Assembly: GCF_001556515.1 (NCBI RefSeq)
Contig: NZ_LSJA01000038.1
Location: 18,300-82,299, forward strand
DNA length: 64,000 nucleotides
DNA from: Caulobacter sp. CCH9-E1
GTDB taxonomy: Bacteria; Pseudomonadota; Alphaproteobacteria; Caulobacterales; Caulobacteraceae
Reading direction: 5' to 3'
Below are positions 50,811 to 59,529 of this stretch, piece after piece; the stretch's first letter is position 1; each line of letters starts with the position of its first letter. Under the pieces are notes generated by a model that saw only the letters and a list, made by a program, of their open reading frames with translations, was not told the DNA's origin and did not search any database. A program made the position numbers and the translations under genes.

Positions 50811-52610
50811 ATGTCGATCATGACGCCTTGGCGACGCACGCTGCTGGCCGCGCTGGGTCTGAGCGCCCTGGCCGCTTCGGCCTTCGCCGCGCCGGCGCCC
50901 TACCTGCAGCGCAAGCCGCAGGACGAGGTGATCTATTTCCTGCTGCCCGACCGCTTCGAGAACGGCGACCCGACCAATGACCATGGCGGCCCGGACCGGG
51001 GGGCGCTGGTCGACGGCTTCGATCCGACGCGCGCCGGCTTCTATCACGGCGGCGACCTGAAGGGCGCGGCCCGCCGGCTGGACTACATCCAGGGCCTGGG
51101 CGCGACGGCGATCTGGCTGGCGCCGATCTTCACGAACAAGGCGGTGCAGGGCGCGCCGGGACAAGAGTCGGCGGCGCATCACGGCTACTGGATCACCGAC
51201 TTCACCGATGTCGATCCGCACTTCGGGACCAAGGCCGACTTCAAGGCCCTGGTCGACGCGGCCCACGCGCGGGGCCTGAAGGTCTATATGGACATCGTCG
51301 TGAACCACACGGCCGACGTGATCCAGTATCGCGAGCGCCCGGACGGCCGTTGTCCCTATCGAAGCATCGCCGACTACCCCTACACGCGGAAGGGCGGGGC
51401 GGCGGGGTCAGCGATCAACGCCGGCTTCGAGGGCAAGGACTTCAGCAAGCTGACGCGGCCGGACTGGGCCTATGCGCCGTTCGTTCCGCCGGGCCAGGAG
51501 CACGCCAAGGCGCCCGACTGGCTGAACGACCCGATCTACTATCATAACCGGGGCGAGAGCACGTTCGCGGGCGAGAGCTCGCTGCTGGGCGACTTCGCCA
51601 CCCTGGACGACGTCTTCACCGAGAACCCGCGCGTCGTGCAGGGCTTCATCGAGGTCTACGGCCAGTGGATCGACGACTTCGGGATCGACGGCTTCCGCAT
51701 CGACACCGCCCGCCACGTGGACCCGAAATTCTGGCAAGCCTTCGTTCCCGCGATGCTGGCGCGCGCCAAGGCCAAGGGGATCCCGAACTTCCACATCTTC
51801 GGCGAGGTCTTCGACGCCGACGCCGCGATCCTGGCCAGCCACACGCGGGTCGACAAGCTGCCGGCGGTTCTGGACTTCGCCTTCCAGGCGGCGGTGACCG
51901 ATGTCGTCACGGGCAAGGCGGGCCCCGAGCGCCTGGCGCGCGTCTTTGCCGCCGATTCCGTCTACGAAGGTGGCGAGGCGACTGCGCGCCAGCTGCCGAC
52001 CTTCCTGGGCAACCATGACATGGGCCGCATCGGCTGGTTCCTGCAAAAGGCCCGGCCCGGGATCGGCGACGAGGAGCTGCTCGCGAGAGCGAGCCTGGGC
52101 AACGCCATTCTGCTCACCGCCCGCGGCGTCCCGACGATCTATTACGGCGACGAGCAGGGCTTCACCGGCGATGGCGACTATGCCGACTCCCGCGAGGACA
52201 TGTTCGAAAGCCGGGTCGCCAGCTACAACGACAACCGCCTGATCGGGGTGTCGGCGAAGGGGCCAAGATCGGCCTTCGATTCCAACTCCGTGCTCTACCG
52301 CCGCATCGCCGAGCTGGCTCGCCTGCGGGCCACGACGCCGGCCCTGCGCGAGGGTCGCCAGGTGACGCGCGTCGCTGACCCGCAGCCCGGCCTCTTCGCC
52401 TTCTCGCGCCTGCTGGCGGGGACCGAGGTTCTGGCCGTCTTCAACACCGGCGACAAGCCGATCAGGGCGAACGTGCCGGTCGAGGCTGGTTCGGCGTCGT
52501 GGCGTTCGCTGCACGGCGCCTGTTCGCCTCGCGCCAACGCGCCGGGCAGCTATTCCATCGAGCTTGCGCCGCTCGACTACATGCTATGCGTTTCCGAGGG
52601 ACGACCGTGA
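50811..52610 (+). CDS. Exported GH13 alpha-amylase-family enzyme (cyclomaltodextrinase-like)
   Basis: 599-aa secreted or periplasmic glycoside hydrolase. Signal peptide ends near ASAFA (about residue 25). GH13 regions: DIVVNHTADV, the nucleophile block GFRIDTARHVD (Asp), acid/base GEVFDADA (Glu) and LGNHDMGRIG (Asp). The DRFENGDPTND start and VYGQWIDDF are typical of cyclomaltodextrinase/neopullulanase-like members. Likely trims maltodextrins before import. Its stop overlaps the next gene by 4 bases (GTGA). Confidence 0.9.
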   Translation: MSIMTPWRRTLLAALGLSALAASAFAAPAPYLQRKPQDEVIYFLLPDRFENGDPTNDHGGPDRGALVDGFDPTRAGFYHGGDLKGAARRLDYIQGLGATAIWLAPIFTNKAVQGAPGQESAAHHGYWITDFTDVDPHFGTKADFKALVDAAHARGLKVYMDIVVNHTADVIQYRERPDGRCPYRSIADYPYTRKGGAAGSAINAGFEGKDFSKLTRPDWAYAPFVPPGQEHAKAPDWLNDPIYYHNRGESTFAGESSLLGDFATLDDVFTENPRVVQGFIEVYGQWIDDFGIDGFRIDTARHVDPKFWQAFVPAMLARAKAKGIPNFHIFGEVFDADAAILASHTRVDKLPAVLDFAFQAAVTDVVTGKAGPERLARVFAADSVYEGGEATARQLPTFLGNHDMGRIGWFLQKARPGIGDEELLARASLGNAILLTARGVPTIYYGDEQGFTGDGDYADSREDMFESRVASYNDNRLIGVSAKGPRSAFDSNSVLYRRIAELARLRATTPALREGRQVTRVADPQPGLFAFSRLLAGTEVLAVFNTGDKPIRANVPVEAGSASWRSLHGACSPRANAPGSYSIELAPLDYMLCVSEGRP

Positions 52611-54226
52611 CCGTTGAAGTTCTAGCCAAGCCCCCTGCGGAGACCTTGATGAGCGAGTGGTGGCGGGGCGCGGTGATCTATCAGGTCTATCCGCGCAGCT
52701 TCGCCGACTCGAACGGCGACGGCGTCGGCGACCTGCCGGGGATCACCGCGCGGCTCGAGCACATCGCCTCGCTCGGCGTCGAGGGCGTGTGGCTGTCGCC
52801 GTTCTTCAAGTCGCCGATGAAGGACTTCGGCTACGACGTCTCGGACTATCGCGACGTCGATCCGATCTTCGGGACCCTGGCTGATTTCGACGCCCTGGTC
52901 GCCAAGGCCCACGCCCTGGACCTGAAGATCATCATCGATCTGGTCTTCTCGCACACCTCGGAGGAGCACCCCTGGTTCGCCGAGAGCCGCCAGGACCGGG
53001 CCAACGCCAAGGCCGAATGGTTCGTCTGGGCCGACGCCAAGCCCGACGGCAGCCCGCCCAGCAACTGGCAGTCGGTGTTCGGCGGCCCAGCCTGGACCTG
53101 GGACGCCCGGCGCGGCCAGTACTACATGCACAACTTCCTCAGCAGCCAGCCGCAACTGAACCTGCACAATCCGGCGGTCCAGGACGCCTTGCTGGCGGTC
53201 ACCCAGTTCTGGATCGACAAGGGCGTGGACGGCTTCCGCTTCGACGCCATCAACTTCTCGATGCACGACCCGGCGCTGACCGACAATCCGCCGCTGCCGC
53301 CGGGCGGCAAGCGCACGCGACCGTTCGACTTCCAGGACAAGATCCACAACCAGAGCCACGCCGACATTCCGAAGTTCCTCAGCCGCATCCGGGCGTTGAC
53401 CGACGCGGCGGGCGGGCGGTTCTCGGTGGCCGAGGTCGGCGGCGATCACGCCGACCGCGAGATGAAGCTGTTCACGGCCGGCAACGACCGGCTGAACAGC
53501 GCCTATGGCTTCCTCTATCTCTACGCCGACAAGTTGACCGGCGACATGATCCCCAAGGGCGCGGCCATGTGGCCGGGCGCGGACGGGGAGGGCTGGCCCT
53601 CCTGGACCTTCTCGAACCACGACGCGCCGCGCGCGGTGTCGCGCTGGGCCGAGGGGCGCGACCGCAAGGCCTTCGCCGAGATGTGCCTGCTGCTGCTGAT
53701 GGGCCTGCGCGGCAACGTTTTCGTCTATCAGGGCGAGGAGCTGGGCCTGCCCCAGGCCAACGTCCCGTTCGAGCGGCTGCAGGATCCGGAAGCCATCGCC
53801 AACTGGCCGCAGACCCTGGGCCGCGATGGGGCTCGCACGCCGATGCCCTGGCAAGCTCATGCGCTGAACGCCGGCTTCTCGGCCGTCGAGCCGTGGCTGC
53901 CGGTCGATCCCGAGCACATGGCGCTGGCCGTCGACGCGCAGGAGGCGGATCCGAACTCGACCCTGCACGTCGCCCGCCGCCTGATCGCCTTGCGCCGCAG
54001 CCACCCGGCGCTGCGGACGGGCGCGATCACCTTTCTCGACACCAACAGCCCGCTGCTGATCTTCCAGCGGGGCGAGGGGGCGGACGCTTTGCTGCTGGCT
54101 TTCAATCTGGGCCACGAGCCGGTCGCCTGGTCGTTGCCCGACGGCTGGGCCTTGCTCGACGGCGTCAACCTGGGCGTCGACGGCGAGATGCCGCCGTGCG
54201 CGGGGCTGATCGCGCGGCGCGCCTAG
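52607..54226 (+). CDS. Alpha-glucosidase (GH13, AglA-like)
   Basis: 539-aa cytosolic GH13 alpha-glucosidase. No signal peptide, so it should act on imported sugar. Regions: DLVFSHTSEEH, nucleophile in GFRFDAINF (Asp), acid/base in AEVGGDH (Glu), and FSNHDAPRAVSR (Asp). The VIYQVYPRSFADSNGDGVGDLPG start is classical for oligo-1,6/alpha-glucosidases. GTG 52607 overlaps the previous stop; an ATG at 52649 with GGAGA upstream is the alternative. Its stop shares a CTAG with the stop of the convergent LacI gene. Confidence 0.92.
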   Translation: MTVEVLAKPPAETLMSEWWRGAVIYQVYPRSFADSNGDGVGDLPGITARLEHIASLGVEGVWLSPFFKSPMKDFGYDVSDYRDVDPIFGTLADFDALVAKAHALDLKIIIDLVFSHTSEEHPWFAESRQDRANAKAEWFVWADAKPDGSPPSNWQSVFGGPAWTWDARRGQYYMHNFLSSQPQLNLHNPAVQDALLAVTQFWIDKGVDGFRFDAINFSMHDPALTDNPPLPPGGKRTRPFDFQDKIHNQSHADIPKFLSRIRALTDAAGGRFSVAEVGGDHADREMKLFTAGNDRLNSAYGFLYLYADKLTGDMIPKGAAMWPGADGEGWPSWTFSNHDAPRAVSRWAEGRDRKAFAEMCLLLLMGLRGNVFVYQGEELGLPQANVPFERLQDPEAIANWPQTLGRDGARTPMPWQAHALNAGFSAVEPWLPVDPEHMALAVDAQEADPNSTLHVARRLIALRRSHPALRTGAITFLDTNSPLLIFQRGEGADALLLAFNLGHEPVAWSLPDGWALLDGVNLGVDGEMPPCAGLIARRA

Positions 54227-55233
54227 CCCCCGCAGCTCTCCCGAATGATCAAATCCGTCGGCACGCGCTCGGAGCGGCTGGCGCGCTCGCCGCTGTCGAG
54301 CAGCTTGGAGACCATCAGCCGGCCAGCCTTGGCGGTGTCCTGGGCGATGGTCGAGAGCGCCGGGCTGGCGTAGCGGCTGAAGGGGACATTGTCGAAGCCC
54401 ATCACCGAGACGTCGCCCGGAACCGACAGGCCGGCGTGCTTCAGCGCCCGGATGGCGCCCAGGGCAATCAGGTCGGACGCGGCGACCACGCCGTCGAACT
54501 GGATGCCGTGGTGGATCAGGCTGTCGACGGCGGCCTCGGCCGACTCCACCTCGAAGTGGGCGGGGACGATCAGGTCCGGATCGACGCCCAGCTTGGCCTG
54601 CTCCAGGGCCTCCAGATAGCCGCGGTGGCGGTGCATGGCCTCGGGCGCCTCGGTGTCGCCCAGGAAGACGATGCGCTTGCGGCCCAGGCGCGCCAGGTGG
54701 AGCGTCGCGCGGCGGCCGCCCTGGATGTTGTCCGAGCCGACCGAGCAGTAGTTCTGGTCGGGGAACTGCGCGCCCCAGACCACGAAGCGGGTCTCGGTCT
54801 CGGCCAGGCGGTTGAAGGCCGCGTGCAGCGAGCTCTGGCCCAGGAAGATCACCCCCTCGGCCCGGCTGGTGTTCATCGCCGCCGCCAGATCCTCGAAATT
54901 GGCCGGCGCGATGTGGCTGAGGATGACGTCGCAGCCGCGCTCCTTGGCCGCCTCGCCGACGCCCGCCAGCAATTCGAGGAAGAACGGGTCGGACATGCCG
55001 CTGTCGCGGCCCTGGGGGCGAGGCGTGACGAGCGCGATCGTGGCCTCGGCGCCGATCGGGCCGGCGGGCATGTAGCGGCGGAACGGATAGTCCATCTCGC
55101 GCGCCAGCTTCCAGATCAGCTGCTTGGTGCGCTGGTTCACCGCCGGGCTGTCGTTCAGCGCCCGCGAGGCGGTGGAGATCGAAACCCCGGCCAGCTTGGC
55201 CAGGTCCTCAAGTCGTGTCGCGCCCCTGCTCAC
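54223..55233 (-). CDS. LacI-family regulator of the mal locus
   Basis: 336-aa repressor. Helix-turn-helix at about 7-30 (RLEDLAKLAGVSISTASRALN, then VNQRTKQLIWKLAREMDYPF), followed by a PBP-like sensor (IVFLGDTEAPEAMHRHRGYLEAL, VAASDLIALGAIRALKHAGLSVPGD, MGFDNVPFSRYASPALSTIAQD). Located convergent with the alpha-glucosidase (stops share CTAG) and divergent from the MFS gene. Maltose or a maltodextrin is the probable effector by context. Confidence 0.92.
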   Translation of the reverse strand: MSRGATRLEDLAKLAGVSISTASRALNDSPAVNQRTKQLIWKLAREMDYPFRRYMPAGPIGAEATIALVTPRPQGRDSGMSDPFFLELLAGVGEAAKERGCDVILSHIAPANFEDLAAAMNTSRAEGVIFLGQSSLHAAFNRLAETETRFVVWGAQFPDQNYCSVGSDNIQGGRRATLHLARLGRKRIVFLGDTEAPEAMHRHRGYLEALEQAKLGVDPDLIVPAHFEVESAEAAVDSLIHHGIQFDGVVAASDLIALGAIRALKHAGLSVPGDVSVMGFDNVPFSRYASPALSTIAQDTAKAGRLMVSKLLDSGERASRSERVPTDLIIRESCGG

Positions 55234-55554
55234 CTAACCCCCGTCCCTCAACGCGTCGCCGCAAACATTTCTGCAAAGTTTTTCATTGGCCATAAGGCCA
55301 TGTTCGGCGAGATTTGCAACCGCCGCGCGGCCGAGGACGATGCTCCCGAGCGCACTGAAAAATCATGCAAATTATTGACCGGCGCGGCGAGGGTTGGGTC
55401 AGCGGCCTTGAGGCGTGATGGCGCAAAATATCGACAAAACCCTTGTTTATCGTTGCAACGCGCTGACGGTCATGTGCAAATGCATCGCGCGCAGTTTGTG
55501 CAAAATATTGAGAAAACGGATCGGGTCCAACCGATCCCGGCGGGGCGGAGACGG
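55234..55554. promoter_or_regulatory. LacI / MFS divergent regulatory region with TGCAAA repeats
   Basis: This 321-base gap is AT-richer than its surroundings and has TGCAAA at 55272, 55366, 55475 and 55499, plus the perfect palindrome CGTTGCAACG (55451-55460) and a TTTGCAAC at 55313-55320. Together with the other gap this suggests one regulator acting at both promoters. Confidence 0.45.
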
Positions 55555-57051
55555 ATGGCCAGGCAGAGGCTGACTTTCCTGCAGATCTGGAACATGTGCT
55601 TTGGATTCTTCGGAATCCAGATCGGCTTCGGCCTGCAGAACGCCAACACCAGCCGCATCTTCCAGACCCTGGGCGTCGACGTGAACCATCTGGCGATCCT
55701 GTGGATCGCCGCGCCGGCCACGGGCCTGCTGGTTCAGCCGATCATCGGCCATTTCAGCGACAGGACCTGGGGGCGTCTGGGCCGCCGACGGCCTTACTTC
55801 TTCTGGGGCGCGATCCTGACGACCCTGGGCCTCCTGGTCATGCCGAACTCGCCCACCCTGTGGGTCGCGGCGGCGGCGTTGTGGATCATGGACGCCTCGA
55901 TCAACGTGACCATGGAGCCGTTCCGAGCCCTCGTCGGCGACAACCTGCCCGACGAGCAGCGGGCGACCGGCTACGCCATGCAGAGCTTCTTCATCGGCCT
56001 CGGCGCGGTGCTGGCCTCGGCCCTGCCGTGGATGCTGACCAACTGGTTCCAGGTGTCCAATGTCGCCCCGGCGGGCCAGATCCCCGACGCGGTGCGGATC
56101 GCCTTCTACGCCGGCGGCGCGGGGCTGTTGCTGGCGGTGATGTGGACGGTCTTCACGACCCGCGAATATCCGCCCGAACAGTTGCTGGTCTTCGAGGCCG
56201 AGGAGGCGAGGGGCTTTGGCCCGCGTCAGGAGCCGGCGCCCTCGATCAACGCCTACATCGCCCTGGGCGTCGGCGGCGTTTTGCTGGGCGCGGCGCTGGC
56301 CCTCGTCGTCTGGTGGGCGGGGCTGGAGAAGGAGCTCTACGTCCTGGCGGGCTTGCTGATGGCGTTCGGCGTGGCGGGCGTCGCCGGGGCGCGGTTCAAG
56401 CGCCTGGGCCTAACCGACAACGGCTTCTCCGAGGTGCTCGAGGACGCCTTCCGCATGCCGATCACCATGCGCCAGCTGGCGGTGGTGCAGTTCTTCTCGT
56501 GGTTTGGCCTGTTCGCCATGTGGATCTACACGACGCCCGCCGTGGCGGCGGTCCACTTCGGGGCCGCCGACACCGCGTCGAAGGCCTATAACAACGGCGC
56601 GGACTGGGTCGGCGTGCTGTTCGCCGTCTACAACGGCGTCGCGGCCCTGGCGGCGCTGCTGATCCCGCTGATGGTCAAGATCTCCAGCCGCAAGGTCAGC
56701 CACGCCGCGTGCCTGACTCTGGGCGCGCTGGGCCTGTTGTCCTTCCTGCTGATCCGCCAGCCGGGCCTGCTGTGGATCGGCATGATCGGCGTCGGCTTCG
56801 CCTGGAGCTCGATCCTGTCGGCCCCGTACTCGATCCTGGCCGGCGCCCTGCCGGCCCGGAAGATGGGCGTCTACATGGGGATCTTCAATTTCTTCATCGT
56901 CATTCCCCAGCTCCTGGCGGCGACGGTGCTGGGCCTGCTGCTGAAGACCTTCTTCGGCGGCCAGGCCATCTACGCGCTCGTTCTGGGCGCGAGCTCCCTC
57001 CTCATCGCGGCCCTGGCGACCTTCGCGGTTCGCGACGCCAAGCCCGCCTGA
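55555..57051 (+). CDS. MFS sugar transporter (maltose/oligosaccharide, SUT-like)
   Basis: 498-aa inner-membrane carrier with 12 hydrophobic segments. The loop after helix 2 carries HFSDRTWGRLGRRRPYFFWG, as in sucrose/maltose-type symporters, and TMEPFRALVGDNLPDEQRATGYAMQSFFIG follows. ATG 55555 is preceded by GGCGGAG; an in-frame open stretch reaching back to 53017 is a shadow of the alpha-glucosidase and is rejected. Probably imports maltose/maltodextrin from the periplasm. The GH15 gene follows after 36 bases. Confidence 0.88.
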   Translation: MARQRLTFLQIWNMCFGFFGIQIGFGLQNANTSRIFQTLGVDVNHLAILWIAAPATGLLVQPIIGHFSDRTWGRLGRRRPYFFWGAILTTLGLLVMPNSPTLWVAAAALWIMDASINVTMEPFRALVGDNLPDEQRATGYAMQSFFIGLGAVLASALPWMLTNWFQVSNVAPAGQIPDAVRIAFYAGGAGLLLAVMWTVFTTREYPPEQLLVFEAEEARGFGPRQEPAPSINAYIALGVGGVLLGAALALVVWWAGLEKELYVLAGLLMAFGVAGVAGARFKRLGLTDNGFSEVLEDAFRMPITMRQLAVVQFFSWFGLFAMWIYTTPAVAAVHFGAADTASKAYNNGADWVGVLFAVYNGVAALAALLIPLMVKISSRKVSHAACLTLGALGLLSFLLIRQPGLLWIGMIGVGFAWSSILSAPYSILAGALPARKMGVYMGIFNFFIVIPQLLAATVLGLLLKTFFGGQAIYALVLGASSLLIAALATFAVRDAKPA

Positions 57052-57087
57052 TCCCTTGTTTTCTCCAAGCCTGACGAGGTCCTCGCC

Positions 57088-59409
57088 ATGCGCCGCCTGA
57101 AACTGTTCGCCCTGGCCTCGGCCGCCACCGCCCTCGCCAGCGCCGCCCACGCCGCCGGGCCGGCCACGACCTGGGCCTACGCCGCCAAGACCGGCGTCGG
57201 CGCCGCGTACGAGGCCTATGTCGACGGCGCCTACAGGCCCGGCGGGCCGACGGGCGCTGTGTCCAAGGTCTGGTTCTCGATCGCTGATGGGGTGCTGACC
57301 GAGACCATGTACGGCCTGATCCACGAGGCCCAGATCAAGCAGATGCGCATCGCCGTCCAGACGCCGACCGGCCTGGCGGTCGAGGGCGCGGACACCACGG
57401 CCAAGACCGAATATCTGCACGTCGACGGCGCCGGCCGGCCGCTGTCGCCGGCATACAAGATCACCACCACCGACAAGCAGGGTCGCTTCGTCATCGAGAA
57501 GCGGATCTTCACCGATCCGGACCGCGACAGCCTGTTCGTGCGGGTCACCGTCAAGGCGCTGAAGGGGCCCGTGACCCCGACCCTGGTGCTGGAGCCGCAC
57601 ATGGCCAATACCGGCGGCGGTGATACGGGGGACGCCTCAATGACGGCCCTGACCGCTTTCGAAGGGAAGGCGCATCTAAGCCTGAAGGGCGCCGCGCCCT
57701 TCGCCAAGGCTTCGGCCAGCACGTTGCAAGGCGGCGACGCCCTGGCCGGCCTGGAGGCCACCACGACCTCGGGGAGAGGCGCGATCGTGCTGACCGCCCA
57801 GCTGCCGGCGGTCGCCAAGGAAGAGACCTTCGACTTCGCCATCGGCTTTGGCCCCGACGCCAAGGCCGCCGACGCGGGCGCCTCGGCCACGCTGAAGACC
57901 GGCTACGCCGAGGTGCTGGCCCGCTTCAACGGCGAGGGCGCGCGCGTCGGCTGGGAAGACTACTTGGCCTCGCTCTCGGAGCTGCCGCGCCTGCGCGAGG
58001 CGTCCGAGGACGGCGGCAAGCTGCTCCAGGCCTCGGCCCTGATGCTGAAGGTGCAAGAGGACCGCACCCACGCCGGGGCCCTGATCGCCTCGCTGTCGAA
58101 CCCCTGGGGCGACACGGTCGACGCCACCCAGTCCTCGACCGGCTACAAGGCCGTCTGGCCGCGCGACTTCTACCAGTGCGCCATGGCCCTGGCGGCGCTG
58201 GGCGACCAGCAGACGCCGCTGGCGGCGTTCCATTACCTGCCCACCGTGCAGGTCGGTCCGAAGACGCCCGGCAACACCGGCGTCGGCGGCTGGTTCCTGC
58301 AGAAGTCGCACGTCGACGGAACGCCCGAATGGGTCGGCGTCCAGCTGGACCAGACCGCCATGCCGATCATGCTGGGCTGGAAACTGTGGAAGCTGGGCTG
58401 GCTGCCGGAGACCGAACTCAAGGCCTATTACGGTCGCATGCTGAAGCCGGCGGCCGACTTCCTCGTGAAGGGCGGTAAGGTTGGCCTCGGCTGGAACAGC
58501 GCCACCATCACCCCGCCGTTCACCCAGCAGGAGCGCTGGGAAGAGCAGGGCGGCTATTCCCCCTCGACGACCGCCGCCGTGATCGCAGGCCTGGTGGTCG
58601 CCGGCGACATCGCCGAAGCGGCCGGCGACAAGGCTTCGGCGACTCTGTACCGCCAGACGGCCGACGACTACTCCGCCAAGGTCGAAGCCCGCATGGTCAC
58701 GACCAAGGGAACGTTCGGCGACGGCCACTACTATCTGCGCCTGAACAGCGACCAGGATCCGGACAACAAGAGCCCCGTCGAGGAGCGCAACGGTCAGGCC
58801 GCCGTCCCCGAGGACAAGATGCTGGACGCCGGCTTCCTGGAGCTCGTCCGCTACGGCGTGCGCCGCGCCGACGATCCGGCCATCGTGGCCAGCCTGCCCA
58901 AGATCGATGACCAGGCGATGGAGGACCTCTATCGCGTCCGCTACGACTTCACCTTCGCGGGCGAGACGGGGACTTTCCCCGGTTGGCGGCGCTACGGCGT
59001 CGACGGCTACGGGGAGGACGTGAAGACCGGCGCCAACTATGGCGAAGGCGGCCAGATGCGTCCCGGTCAGCGCGGCCGCGTGTGGCCGATCTTCACCGGC
59101 GAGCGCGGCCACTACGAGCTCGCCCTGGCCGGCGTCTCGGGCAAGCCGGACGCGGCCGCGGTGAAGAAGGTCCGCGACACCTATGTGCGGGCGATGGAGC
59201 TGTTCGCCAATGACGGCCTGCTGATCCCCGAACAGGTCTGGGACGGCGTCGGCGCGGCCAGCGCCCACGGCTACGTGCGCGGCGAGGGGACCGATTCCGC
59301 CACGCCCCTAGCCTGGAGTCACGCCGAGTACGTCAAGCTGCTGCGTTCGGTCAGCGATGGCCAGGTGTGGGACAGCTATGCGCCGGTGAAAGCCCGTTTC
59401 GGGCGCTGA
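57088..59409 (+). CDS. Glucoamylase (GH15), exported
   Basis: 773-aa secreted glycoside hydrolase releasing glucose from alpha-glucans. Signal peptide ends near AHAA (about residue 23). An N-terminal beta domain (about 25-280) precedes the (alpha/alpha)6 barrel with KAVWPRDFYQCAMALAALGD, general acid region QERWEEQGGYSPSTTAAVIAGL and general base region LIPEQVWDG. It sits 36 bases after the MFS gene, so it belongs to the mal locus operon. Length is normal for bacterial GH15. Confidence 0.9.
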   Translation: MRRLKLFALASAATALASAAHAAGPATTWAYAAKTGVGAAYEAYVDGAYRPGGPTGAVSKVWFSIADGVLTETMYGLIHEAQIKQMRIAVQTPTGLAVEGADTTAKTEYLHVDGAGRPLSPAYKITTTDKQGRFVIEKRIFTDPDRDSLFVRVTVKALKGPVTPTLVLEPHMANTGGGDTGDASMTALTAFEGKAHLSLKGAAPFAKASASTLQGGDALAGLEATTTSGRGAIVLTAQLPAVAKEETFDFAIGFGPDAKAADAGASATLKTGYAEVLARFNGEGARVGWEDYLASLSELPRLREASEDGGKLLQASALMLKVQEDRTHAGALIASLSNPWGDTVDATQSSTGYKAVWPRDFYQCAMALAALGDQQTPLAAFHYLPTVQVGPKTPGNTGVGGWFLQKSHVDGTPEWVGVQLDQTAMPIMLGWKLWKLGWLPETELKAYYGRMLKPAADFLVKGGKVGLGWNSATITPPFTQQERWEEQGGYSPSTTAAVIAGLVVAGDIAEAAGDKASATLYRQTADDYSAKVEARMVTTKGTFGDGHYYLRLNSDQDPDNKSPVEERNGQAAVPEDKMLDAGFLELVRYGVRRADDPAIVASLPKIDDQAMEDLYRVRYDFTFAGETGTFPGWRRYGVDGYGEDVKTGANYGEGGQMRPGQRGRVWPIFTGERGHYELALAGVSGKPDAAAVKKVRDTYVRAMELFANDGLLIPEQVWDGVGAASAHGYVRGEGTDSATPLAWSHAEYVKLLRSVSDGQVWDSYAPVKARFGR

Positions 59410-59462
59410 AAGGGGCGAAAAAGACGCGCGCATTGTCGCAGGCGCGCGCTTGGCGAACGTGG

Positions 59463-59477
59463 TTAACGGGCGGTTAG
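59463..59477. promoter_or_regulatory. CtrA-box-like sequence before the chemoreceptor
   Basis: TTAA (59463-59466), a 7-base spacer and TTAG (59474-59477) match the TTAA-N7-TTAA cell-cycle regulator site except for the last base. It lies 53 bases before the start of the chemoreceptor. A weak, one-mismatch match in GC-rich DNA. Confidence 0.25.
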
Positions 59478-59529
59478 GATTCGGTAGCGAAGACAGGGTA
59501 ACAGCCATGTTCGCGGCCGGAGATCTCGC

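Noticed and set aside
53017..55554. Very long open frame running from inside the alpha-glucosidase to the MFS gene
   Set aside because: It is the same frame as the MFS gene but crosses the alpha-glucosidase and LacI genes out of frame, with Arg/Pro-rich sequence. High GC makes such frames common.
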